Of a stretch of DNA of 6,658 nt, positions 1 to 6,014 are shown piece after piece (the first letter of the stretch is position 1; every line of letters begins with the position of its first letter). This stretch comes from Clostridiales bacterium (lineage in GTDB: Bacteria; Bacillota; Clostridia; Peptostreptococcales; Anaerovoracaceae), in the NCBI GenBank assembly GCA_012735285.1, contig JAAYHT010000063.1, forward strand, positions 1 through 6,658. Reading direction: 5' to 3'. A program made the position numbers and the translations under genes. Under the pieces are notes generated by a model. It was given only the letters and a program-made list of their open reading frames with translations. It did no database searches and was not told the DNA's origin.

Positions 1-972
1 CTTGAAGGTACAACGGTAAGCAGGGCAAGCGTCCATAACTTGAGCATAATGGAGGCTCTGGAACTTGGGGAAGGAGATATAATAACTGTCTATAAGGCCA
101 ACATGATAATTCCGCAAATTGCTGATAACATAACCAGAAGCGGACCGGTTGAAATACCCGATAAATGTCCAGTCTGTGATGGCGATACGGAAATCAGGGA
201 GGAAAATGGAGTTAGAACCCTGTACTGTTTAAATCCTGACTGCCCTGCCAAGCGTATAAAATCCTTCACCCATTTTGTTAGCAGGGATGCATTAGGAGTT
301 GACGGCTTTTCAGAAGCTACGATAGAAAAATTCATAGCTAAGGGTTTTATACATGAACCTGCAGACATATTTCATTTAGATAAATTTAAAGACCAAATAG
401 TCAATATGGAAGGCTTTGGTGAAAAGTCCTATAACAACCTAATTAATTCGGTTAACAATGCAAGAAAGACAACAACAGTAAGACTGCTTTATAGCTTAGG
501 TATTCCAAATATCGGTTTATCTAATGCAAGGATGATCTGTAAGCATTTTAATTACAATTGGCAGGAGATCCAGAATGCTTCTTATGATAAACTTTTAAAT
601 ATTAGCGGTATCGGCAATGTTATGGCCGCATCCTTTATTAACTATTTCAGTGATGATAAGAATAAAGCACTTGTAGAAAACATCTTAAAAGAAATTGAGT
701 TTCAAGATCAAACTACTACTAGCGATGATCTTATATTTGATAACATAAGTTTTGTAATAACCGGTTCCTTAAATCATTTTAATAACAGAAATGAATTAAA
801 AGAACTTATAGAACAAAAAGGCGGTAAGGTTTTAAGCAGCGTAACTTCTAAAACTGATTATTTAATAAATAATGATATAGAATCTAATTCATCTAAGAAT
901 AAAAAAGCCAAGGAATTAGGCATTAAAATTATCAGTGAAGATCAATTAATAAATTGGATAAATAAGGAATAA
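1..972 (+). CDS. ligA: NAD-dependent DNA ligase LigA, C-terminal 323 residues (5' end outside window)
   Basis: This enzyme seals nicks in duplex DNA using NAD+, joining Okazaki fragments and completing repair in the cytoplasm. The frame is open from base 1, and residues before the first in-frame TTG (base 40) already match the OB-fold (LEGTTVSRASVHN), so the gene is cut by the window edge and the TTG is not a start. In order, the fragment shows the end of the OB-fold (about 1-50), a four-cysteine zinc finger (C56, C59, C76, C81), helix-hairpin-helix repeats (about 110-215, with VNMEGFGEKS and LNISGIGNVMA) and a C-terminal BRCT domain (about 246-323, FVITGSL to INWI). The adenylation domain and catalytic lysine lie upstream and are not visible. 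The usual glycine-rich LVAG..PGSK stretch of the BRCT domain is replaced by LINNDIESNSSKNKKA; from memory this is shared by clostridial ligases, so I do not read it as decay. The BRCT part is more AT-rich than the OB-fold part. A terminator follows about 60 bases downstream. Confidence 0.96.
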   Translation, partial: LEGTTVSRASVHNLSIMEALELGEGDIITVYKANMIIPQIADNITRSGPVEIPDKCPVCDGDTEIREENGVRTLYCLNPDCPAKRIKSFTHFVSRDALGVDGFSEATIEKFIAKGFIHEPADIFHLDKFKDQIVNMEGFGEKSYNNLINSVNNARKTTTVRLLYSLGIPNIGLSNARMICKHFNYNWQEIQNASYDKLLNISGIGNVMAASFINYFSDDKNKALVENILKEIEFQDQTTTSDDLIFDNISFVITGSLNHFNNRNELKELIEQKGGKVLSSVTSKTDYLINNDIESNSSKNKKAKELGIKIISEDQLINWINKE

Positions 973-980
973 AGTTTTTG

Positions 981-1009
981 TTGAAAAATTGGATATCTTG
1001 GAGTAAACT
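981..1009 (+). promoter_or_regulatory. Possible sigma-A promoter upstream of the histidine kinase
   Basis: TTGAAA (981-986) and TAAACT (1004-1009) are separated by exactly 17 bases. The -35 matches consensus at 5 of 6 positions and the -10 at 4 of 6. It lies between the ligA stop and the terminator hairpin, so a transcript from here would have to read through that hairpin to reach the kinase. AT-rich intergenic DNA often gives such matches by chance, so this is tentative. Confidence 0.35.
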
Positions 1010-1031
1010 GGATTAGTGGTTTGCTAGTACG

Positions 1032-1070
1032 AAAATGCTTACGTGTGTTCTGCCCACAGTAAGCATTTTT
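1032..1070 (+). terminator. Rho-independent terminator after ligA
   Basis: A perfect 11-bp inverted repeat, AAAATGCTTAC (1032-1042) and GTAAGCATTTT (1059-1069), is closed further by GTG (1043-1045) pairing with CAC (1055-1057) across one bulged A. The right arm runs into a T-rich stretch (TTTTT, A, TTT). This is the expected form of an intrinsic terminator and sits 60 bases after the ligA stop. The stem is AU-rich at its base. Because the kinase start is only 24 bases further on, the hairpin could also act as an attenuator in the kinase leader. Confidence 0.75.
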
Positions 1071-1082
1071 ATTTGAGACCTG

Positions 1083-1088
1083 AAGGGG
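1083..1088 (+). promoter_or_regulatory. Ribosome binding site fixing the histidine kinase start
   Basis: AAGGGG lies 5 bases before the ATG at 1094. The longer open frame has a GTG at 1043, but that codon sits inside the terminator stem and has no purine-rich site before it. The ATG at 1094 also puts a hydrophobic segment directly at the N-terminus, as expected for a membrane kinase. Confidence 0.75.
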
Positions 1089-1093
1089 ATATT

Positions 1094-2251
1094 ATGATTA
1101 CTAGTTACATAGTTAGCACTGTTTTAGCAATATTGACCATATTGCCTATAATTTCTTTTTCCCTAAAAGGAATAATAGGCTTAGTTTTAATGGTTGTTAC
1201 CAGTGCTAAATTCGGAGCAAAAATTGGCTTATTGGTATCATCTTTTACTGTTCTCATTCAATGTATATTTTTTACTTTTAGAATAAACGTTGATTTTGAT
1301 AATGCTCATACTTTACTGGTCACAAACTTTATTATTTACCCCATAATTTCTTTCTATCTGGGGAAATTTTCGGAAAGTGTGGAGAATACAAAAAAAGAGC
1401 TAAAGCTATTAAGGGAAAAGAATGAGAATCTCAACAGAGAATTAAAAAGAAAAGAGGAAAGCTTTAAATCCAATTTCCTTTTAAATATTTCTCATGAACT
1501 CAGAACTCCTTTAAATGTAATTCTTACTGCAACTCAACTGCTGGAAATATATTTTCAAAAAGGTAATAATAGAGATAAGGCATTAAAGCATATAAACAAG
1601 ATAAAAATAAACTGCTCGAAATTAATCAGATATATTTATAATATTATTGATGTTAATGAAATAGAGGCAAATGTCTTCAAGGTTAAGCTGAGAAACAGAG
1701 ATATTGTTAATATAGTTGAAGACATTACCCTTACTGCTTCTGAATACACAAATAGTATAGGAATAGACCTTGTATTCGAGACCGATTTAAAAGAAAAGAT
1801 TATTGCGATAGACGATGTATTGGTGGAAAGAATACTGTTAAATTTACTTTCTAATGCAGTAAAGTTTACAGAAAAGGGAGGAAGTATTATAGTAAAAGTG
1901 TTCTCTGATGAAGAGAATGTTAATATATCTGTTAAGGATACAGGTAGAGGTATTCCTGAGGAAGAACAAGGTGAAATTTTTAAGAGATTTACACAGTACG
2001 AGCCTATAATGACTAAGGATTATGAGGGAATAGGTGTAGGACTTTATCTGGTTAAAAGATTTGTTGAGCTTAATGAGGGTACAATTACATTTATAAGCCA
2101 TCCGGGTGAAGGGACAAGCTTTACTATATCCTTGCCTGATAGAATAATTAAAGAAGATGAGAAAAATAAAGATGTACCATTTGTGAAAGAAGATAGAGTT
2201 GAGAGGATACGGCTGGAGCTTGCTGATATCTTAAATAATAAAGCAATATAG
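1094..2251 (+). CDS. Membrane-bound sensor histidine kinase (HisKA + HATPase_c), orphan
   Basis: This 385-residue protein is a two-component sensor kinase that should autophosphorylate on histidine and pass the phosphate to a response regulator. Residues 1-90 hold about four hydrophobic segments (roughly 3-24, 26-38, 43-62, 72-90) with very short loops and no sizeable extracellular domain, so the signal is probably sensed in or at the membrane. A charged, probably coiled-coil linker follows (about 93-125). The H-box is NISHELRTPLN with H134 as phosphoacceptor. The ATPase domain has the N-box (LLNLLSNAVKF, N254), G1 (DTGRG, 282-286), F-box (IFKRF) and G2 (GIGVGL, 312-317), all intact. A charged tail (351-385, ending near VERIRLELADILNNKAI) extends past the usual end of the domain; similar tails (..VEKCNIEFSDIY) occur, as I recall, on other clostridial kinases. 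No response regulator gene lies in the window, so its partner and signal are unknown. The next gene starts 11 bases after its stop, suggesting one transcript. Confidence 0.93.
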   Translation: MITSYIVSTVLAILTILPIISFSLKGIIGLVLMVVTSAKFGAKIGLLVSSFTVLIQCIFFTFRINVDFDNAHTLLVTNFIIYPIISFYLGKFSESVENTKKELKLLREKNENLNRELKRKEESFKSNFLLNISHELRTPLNVILTATQLLEIYFQKGNNRDKALKHINKIKINCSKLIRYIYNIIDVNEIEANVFKVKLRNRDIVNIVEDITLTASEYTNSIGIDLVFETDLKEKIIAIDDVLVERILLNLLSNAVKFTEKGGSIIVKVFSDEENVNISVKDTGRGIPEEEQGEIFKRFTQYEPIMTKDYEGIGVGLYLVKRFVELNEGTITFISHPGEGTSFTISLPDRIIKEDEKNKDVPFVKEDRVERIRLELADILNNKAI

Positions 2252-2262
2252 AAGGTGGAAGT

Positions 2263-3252
2263 ATGAAGAAGGGAAAACTGGATAGCGAGCTGCTTAAGGA
2301 ATTAGTATTTAATAATATAAGCTTTAGAAGGCCTGAAGTTACAGCTCGACCTGGGATAGGTGAGGACTGTGCAGTTGTAGATTTCGGAGAATATGAATGT
2401 GTCTTATCAACGGATCCGATCACCGGTGCTGTCAACGAGATTGGCCGTTTAGCCATACATATTTCCTGCAATGATATTGCTTCAAACGGTGTAGAACCTC
2501 TCGGGATCTTGCTTTCATGCATGCTACCAGTAGGTACCACAAAAGAAGACATCGATCAAATTATGAAGCAGGCAGCTTCAGAAGCATCAAAGATCGGAGT
2601 AGAGATAATAGGGGGGCATACTGAAATAACTGACACCGTCAACAAGCCTGTTATTGTCTCCACGGCAATTGGAAGGGGACTTAAGGGTTCTTCTCAAAGT
2701 GCCAGGAATATGAAGCCGGGGGACTATATACTGATGACTAAACAAGCCGGAATGGAAGGAACGGGAATAATAGTTAGTGATCACTTGGACAGAGTAAAGC
2801 ACATTTTAACCCCTGATGAAGTGCAAGAAGCACTAAAGATGCTGGATCAGGTATCGGTTGTAAAGGAAGGTTTGATTGCAGGGGAAATCGGAACTTCAGG
2901 GATGCATGATATAACCGAAGGCGGTGTGCTGGGCTCAGTTTGGGAAATGTGCGAGGTATCAGATACTGGTGCAGAAATCTGGAAGGAAAAAATACCGGTT
3001 TCTGAAGTGACAAAGAAGATTTGTGAACATTTTAATATAGACTGGTTAAGGCTTATTTCCAGTGGCTGCATGATGATAGTAGTCAGTCCTGATAAAAAGG
3101 ATTTAATTATAAATAGAATTCAAGAAAGCGGCATATCCATTTCCTGTATAGGGATTGTCAGAGACAAATCCTTTGGGCGTATGCTGGTTGATGGAGATAA
3201 AAAGACAGAGATAAGGCCTCCAGATAGCGATGAATTATATAAAGTAATCTAG
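2263..3252 (+). CDS. AIR synthase-related protein (HypE/ThiL/PurM superfamily)
   Basis: This 329-residue cytoplasmic protein belongs to the PurM-like superfamily of ATP-dependent enzymes that activate a carbonyl or similar oxygen by phosphorylation or dehydration. The visible family pattern is an N-terminal ATP/Mg site (PGIGEDCAVVDFG, 30-42), STDPITG (49-55), SCNDIASNGVEP (68-79), GGHTE (117-121), and in the second domain KPGDYILMTKQAG and GMHDITEGGVLGSVWEM (213-229). It most resembles HypE, the factor that makes the cyanide ligand precursor of NiFe hydrogenases. However, the C-terminus ends DSDELYKVI and lacks the terminal PRIC-type cysteine HypE needs; the last cysteine is C295. No hyp or hydrogenase gene is nearby. 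The substrate is therefore unknown, and calling it hypE would be an over-call. Translation starts at an ATG behind AGGTGG (2253-2258), 11 bases after the kinase stop. The gene is somewhat richer in GC than the kinase before it. Confidence 0.88.
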   Translation: MKKGKLDSELLKELVFNNISFRRPEVTARPGIGEDCAVVDFGEYECVLSTDPITGAVNEIGRLAIHISCNDIASNGVEPLGILLSCMLPVGTTKEDIDQIMKQAASEASKIGVEIIGGHTEITDTVNKPVIVSTAIGRGLKGSSQSARNMKPGDYILMTKQAGMEGTGIIVSDHLDRVKHILTPDEVQEALKMLDQVSVVKEGLIAGEIGTSGMHDITEGGVLGSVWEMCEVSDTGAEIWKEKIPVSEVTKKICEHFNIDWLRLISSGCMMIVVSPDKKDLIINRIQESGISISCIGIVRDKSFGRMLVDGDKKTEIRPPDSDELYKVI

Positions 3253-3263
3253 TATCGAAAAAA

Positions 3264-3308
3264 AGCATACCGACATATATTGGCTATATGAATATTTGGA
3301 GGTATGCT
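3264..3308 (+). promoter_or_regulatory. Hairpin enclosing the ribosome binding site of the following gene
   Basis: AGCATACC (3264-3271) pairs perfectly with GGTATGCT (3301-3308). Inside it a second perfect stem, CATATA (3274-3279) with TATATG (3285-3290), closes a 5-base loop. The Shine-Dalgarno sequence GGAGG (3298-3302) overlaps the right arm, and the arm ends two bases before the ATG at 3311. No T-run follows, so it is not a normal terminator. If it folds in the mRNA it would limit ribosome access; as DNA the inverted repeat could also be a protein-binding site. The structure is seen directly, the role is inferred. Confidence 0.5.
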
Positions 3309-3310
3309 GA

Positions 3311-3856
3311 ATGGATACTCTTTCTTCTGCACACTTAAATGTATACAAAGAGCTGAGGAGATTCTGGGAACAACAGGTTTTATGGATGAGATCTTTCATA
3401 ATCAGCAGCGTAGATGAGCTGGATGACTTGGATCAGGTTGCGGAAAGATTGTTTAGAAATGCCAATGACTTTCTACTGCTTTTACAGGCTGTCTTTGGCA
3501 GAAGGCGAGCTGAGCGCTTCGCCAGTTTTATAACAGCTCATATGTCAAGGATAAGGGAACTCATAGCCGCAATGAAAAGTGGAGATCAGGAAAATATAGA
3601 TAGACTTACAGCGGAATTATATGAGAATGCTGAAACTATGGCGTCAATATTTGCAATGATGAACCCCTTCTGGCAATATGAACAGTGGAATTTGTTCCTC
3701 TATAATTTCGTCAGCCTTACCATCCAGCAGATAGTTGCAAGACTTGCTCGCGACCATGAAGAAGGAATAAGAATCTTTGACGAAGTGGAGAATAACATAT
3801 ATAGAATTGCAGATTATATGGCTGAAGGAATTATTTATAGTTTTACCCAAAATTAA
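3311..3856 (+). CDS. Small all-helical protein of unknown function
   Basis: This 181-residue soluble protein has no signal peptide or clear membrane segment and is predicted almost entirely helical, with many aromatic residues. I recognise the family only as an uncharacterised one common in Firmicutes, with a pattern of W..Q..W.R.FIIS, RL.RN..DF, NP.W and a C-terminal ADYMAEGI..F. From memory, some relatives carry the label acetylglutamate kinase, but nothing in this sequence supports a kinase fold or nucleotide site. The two halves look related: W19/W25 followed by VAERL (43-47), and W121/W126 followed by VARL (142-145). A charged helix (about 80-105) lies between them, so an ancient duplication forming a helical bundle is plausible. 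Start: ATG with GGAGG 8 bases upstream, partly held in a hairpin. It lies 58 bases after the AIR-synthase-like gene and just before the SRP RNA promoter, so it may be the last gene of the kinase unit or stand alone. Confidence 0.85.
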   Translation: MDTLSSAHLNVYKELRRFWEQQVLWMRSFIISSVDELDDLDQVAERLFRNANDFLLLLQAVFGRRRAERFASFITAHMSRIRELIAAMKSGDQENIDRLTAELYENAETMASIFAMMNPFWQYEQWNLFLYNFVSLTIQQIVARLARDHEEGIRIFDEVENNIYRIADYMAEGIIYSFTQN

Positions 3857-3874
3857 CCCCAATCCCTGAATAGA

Positions 3875-3903
3875 TTGACTTTTTCATAGATCTTACTTAT
3901 AAT
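3875..3903 (+). promoter_or_regulatory. Sigma-A promoter of the SRP RNA (and probably dnaX operon)
   Basis: TTGACT (3875-3880) and a perfect TATAAT (3898-3903) are separated by 17 bases. Transcription should begin near 3910-3912, exactly where the closing stem of the SRP RNA begins. This is by far the strongest promoter match in the window, fitting an abundant stable RNA. With no clear terminator after the RNA, the same promoter may feed dnaX, the YbaB-family gene and recR. Confidence 0.88.
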
Positions 3904-3909
3904 AAACTA

Positions 3910-4071
3910 GTAAATTGCCTTTTGAGAGCTTCGCCTAGCGTGGTCTGGGTCCTGCGCAATAAGAGTCTGTGAACCTCGTCAGGTCCGGAAGGAAGCAGCG
4001 ATAAGCGGAGCCTCTTATGTGCCGCAGACAAGCCTTTTCCGTGTCTGGGCGGAGCTGCCAAAAGGCAATTT
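3910..4071 (+). ncRNA. ffs: Signal recognition particle RNA (4.5S/scRNA type)
   Basis: This RNA binds Ffh and guides ribosomes making membrane and secreted proteins to FtsY at the membrane. Domain IV is unmistakable: AGGTCCGGAAGGAAGCAG (3981-3998), with the GGAA tetraloop at 3987-3990. The surrounding rod can be traced: AAATTGCCTTTTG (3912-3924) pairs perfectly with CAAAAGGCAATTT (4059-4071), AGCTTCGCC (3928-3936) pairs with GGCGGAGCT (4048-4056) with one G-U, GCGC (3954-3957) pairs with GTGC (4019-4022), and ATAAGAG (3959-3965) pairs with CTCTTAT (4012-4018). The length, about 160 nt, is above the 114 nt of the E. coli RNA and well below the roughly 270 nt Bacillus form. The 5' end is inferred from the promoter and the closing stem. 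No separate terminator is visible, so the 3' end is probably made by processing. Its position directly before dnaX is the same as in Bacillus subtilis. Confidence 0.95.
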
Positions 4072-4128
4072 CGCATATATTCAACTTCCAGCCAATTAAA
4101 GGCTTTCTATAGATAGGTAGGAGATCCT

Positions 4129-5628
4129 ATGTATCAGGCCTTGTACAGAACCTTCCGTCCAGAAACCTTTGAAGGTATTTTAGGACAGGAACATATTGTA
4201 AGAATATTAAAAAACCAAATTTCTGAGAACACTTTCGGACATGCTTATCTTTTCTGTGGTACAAGGGGTACAGGTAAAACAACAGTTGCGAGGATTCTAG
4301 CAAAGGGTGTTAACTGCACAGCTGATATAGCTGACAGGCCTTGTGGTACGTGTTCAAATTGTATTGCAATTAGAGATGGAGTATTTATTGATGTTATAGA
4401 AATAGATGCTGCTTCTAATACAGGAGTAGACAATATCAGAGAACTCCGTGAAAGTGTCAACTATCCCCCCGCTGTCGGTAGATGTAAGGTCTATATTATC
4501 GATGAGGTTCACATGTTATCAACTGGTGCCTTCAATGCTTTGTTAAAGACATTGGAGGAACCTCCCAAGAATATCATGTTTATATTAGCAACTACCGAGC
4601 CTCAAAAACTCCCAGCTACCATACTATCCAGATGTCTTCGCTTGGATTTCCGCAGAATTTCCGAAAAGCAAATGCGTGAAGGCTTTAGAGAGATATGCAG
4701 CAAGCTTGGATTTAAGATCTCTGATAGTGCTTTGGGCCTGATAGTAGCCAATGCTGACGGTTCAGTTAGGGACGGGCTATCCATACTTGATCAATGCATA
4801 TCATTTGGTAAAGATGAAATTGTAAAGCAGGATGTATTAGATATACTTGGTACTGCTGGTGAAGAGGTATTTATAGAGATAACTGATTTAGTAGAGAGGA
4901 ATTTAATTGCTGAGGCCCTACTGCTTTTAAACCGGGTTTTAGATGATGGTAAAGATGTAAGGCAGTTTATGAAGGACTGGATTGCTCACTACCGCAGTCT
5001 GATGATAACTAAATTTGTTAAAAACCCTGAGGATGTACTCAATGTTTCTCTTGAAAATGTAGAAAGAATACGGGAGCAGAGTAATAAGATAGATTTAGCA
5101 AATATAAATAAATGCATTATGGAGCTATCAAGAACCCTCAATGAAGCTAAATGGTCAACACAGCCTCGAATTTTACTGGAGGTATGTATCGTAAAACTGG
5201 CTTTTGATGGGAAGCCTGAGATTATAGAACATAAAGTCGAGACTGAGAAAACTATAAAAACTAAGAAACAAAAAGCGCCTGTTCAGGTAAAGATGGATCA
5301 AAAGATTGACAAGGAAAAGATCTGGCGCAAGGTGTTTGAAGATGGCGAATCAGACAAAGGCAGCATGAACTTCTTGAGAAAAGGAAGCAGGCTAAAAGAC
5401 ATAGATGAGTATAGTTTTTATGTAGAGGTAGCAAATGATATCTTTATGCGTTATGCTAATGATAACTGTCAGTTGTTAGAAAGTTTAATGGAGAAATATA
5501 CGGGACGCAAGTTAAAGATGGAGTGTATATTATCTCCAAAATTAAACGAAGAAACCCAACAAAAAACAATTGAAGATATAGCTGGTGAGCTTGAGAATCG
5601 ATTAGGAATCGATGTTGAGATAGAATAA
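4129..5628 (+). CDS. dnaX: DNA polymerase III subunit tau (clamp loader ATPase)
   Basis: DnaX is the ATPase of the clamp loader that places the beta sliding clamp on primed DNA, and tau also bridges to the polymerase and helicase. The 499-residue protein starts with the typical MYQALYRTFRP. It shows Walker A GTRGTGKT (44-51), a zinc module of four cysteines (C63, C72, C75, C78), Walker B VYIIDEVH (121-128), sensor 1 in LATTEPQKLPATILSRC with the SRC arginine finger (R168), and sensor 2 GSVRD (R214). The collar domain follows to about 360, then a lysine-rich linker (about 365-400), then a folded C-terminal domain starting near IWRKVFEDG. It is shorter than B. subtilis DnaX (563), the shortage being in the linker and tail. 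I see no convincing slippery site for a shorter gamma product. The start is preceded by TAGGAG (4118-4123) with 5-base spacing. The YbaB-family gene follows after 19 bases. Confidence 0.97.
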   Translation: MYQALYRTFRPETFEGILGQEHIVRILKNQISENTFGHAYLFCGTRGTGKTTVARILAKGVNCTADIADRPCGTCSNCIAIRDGVFIDVIEIDAASNTGVDNIRELRESVNYPPAVGRCKVYIIDEVHMLSTGAFNALLKTLEEPPKNIMFILATTEPQKLPATILSRCLRLDFRRISEKQMREGFREICSKLGFKISDSALGLIVANADGSVRDGLSILDQCISFGKDEIVKQDVLDILGTAGEEVFIEITDLVERNLIAEALLLLNRVLDDGKDVRQFMKDWIAHYRSLMITKFVKNPEDVLNVSLENVERIREQSNKIDLANINKCIMELSRTLNEAKWSTQPRILLEVCIVKLAFDGKPEIIEHKVETEKTIKTKKQKAPVQVKMDQKIDKEKIWRKVFEDGESDKGSMNFLRKGSRLKDIDEYSFYVEVANDIFMRYANDNCQLLESLMEKYTGRKLKMECILSPKLNEETQQKTIEDIAGELENRLGIDVEIE

Positions 5629-5647
5629 ATTATAAAGGAGTGCAATT

Positions 5648-5995
5648 ATGGGCAGAGGAATGAGAGCAGGTAAAAAACCTAAGCAAAACAAGGCATCAAT
5701 GCAGAAACAGATGCAGCAAATGCAAGCTGTTCAAAAGCAGATGGAAGAGATGCAAGCTAAAATAGATCAGCAGGAAGTAACCACAACTGCAGGTGGCGGT
5801 GCAGTTAGTGCAACTATAAACGGAAAAAAAGAGATTGTAAGTCTTGAAATAAAGCCGGAAGTTGTTGACCCGGATGATGTTGAAATGCTTCAGGATTTAA
5901 TTATAGCCGCTGTTAATGAAGGTATTCGCCAGATAGAAGAGATTTCATCTAATGAAATGAGCAAACTGACCAGCGGATTAGGATTACCGTTTTAG
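5648..5995 (+). CDS. YbaB/EbfC family nucleoid-associated protein
   Basis: This 115-residue protein belongs to the family of small dimeric DNA-binding proteins that coat the nucleoid. The N-terminus is basic (MGRGMRAGKKPKQNK), followed by a glutamine/methionine-rich helix (about 17-42, MQKQMQQMQAVQKQMEEMQ) and the conserved core: VTTTAGGGAVSATINGKKEIVSLEIKPEVVDPDDVEMLQDLI, then a C-terminal helix ending TSGLGLPF. AAGGAG lies 7 bases before the ATG at 5648. A second in-frame ATG 12 bases later is possible but worse spaced. The gene sits between dnaX and recR, its usual place (yaaK in Bacillus, ybaB in E. coli), consistent with a replication and repair operon. Its exact role is not settled in the family. 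Confidence 0.95.
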   Translation: MGRGMRAGKKPKQNKASMQKQMQQMQAVQKQMEEMQAKIDQQEVTTTAGGGAVSATINGKKEIVSLEIKPEVVDPDDVEMLQDLIIAAVNEGIRQIEEISSNEMSKLTSGLGLPF

Positions 5996-6014
5996 TGAAA
6001 GGACGTGGCATTGA

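Noticed and set aside
866..940. Decay of the LigA BRCT domain (missing glycine-rich loop)
   Set aside because: The frame is intact to a normal C-terminus, and the NNDIESNSSKNKKA form appears, from memory, in other clostridial ligases, so it is a subfamily trait.
1043..1093. Upstream GTG start that would add 17 residues to the histidine kinase
   Set aside because: The GTG lies inside the ligA terminator stem, has no ribosome binding site, and would put polar residues before the first membrane segment; the ATG at 1094 has AAGGGG at good spacing.
2148..2552. Open frame of 134 codons on the minus strand across the kinase/AIR-synthase-like junction
   Set aside because: It is antisense to two well-supported genes, its translation has no recognisable pattern, and I see no convincing reason to call it a gene.
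3311..3856. Acetylglutamate kinase, a label I recall on related proteins
   Set aside because: At 181 residues it is too short, all-helical, and has no glycine-rich nucleotide motif of the amino acid kinase fold.
4090..4104. AGCC/GGCT inverted repeat as a terminator of the SRP RNA
   Set aside because: Only 4 bp with a 7-base AT loop and a weak T-tract; too unstable to call.
5266..5276. A-rich stretch in dnaX as a programmed -1 frameshift site for a gamma subunit
   Set aside because: In frame it reads AAG AAA CAA AAA GCG, which does not form an X XXY YYZ slippery heptamer, and no strong hairpin is evident just downstream.
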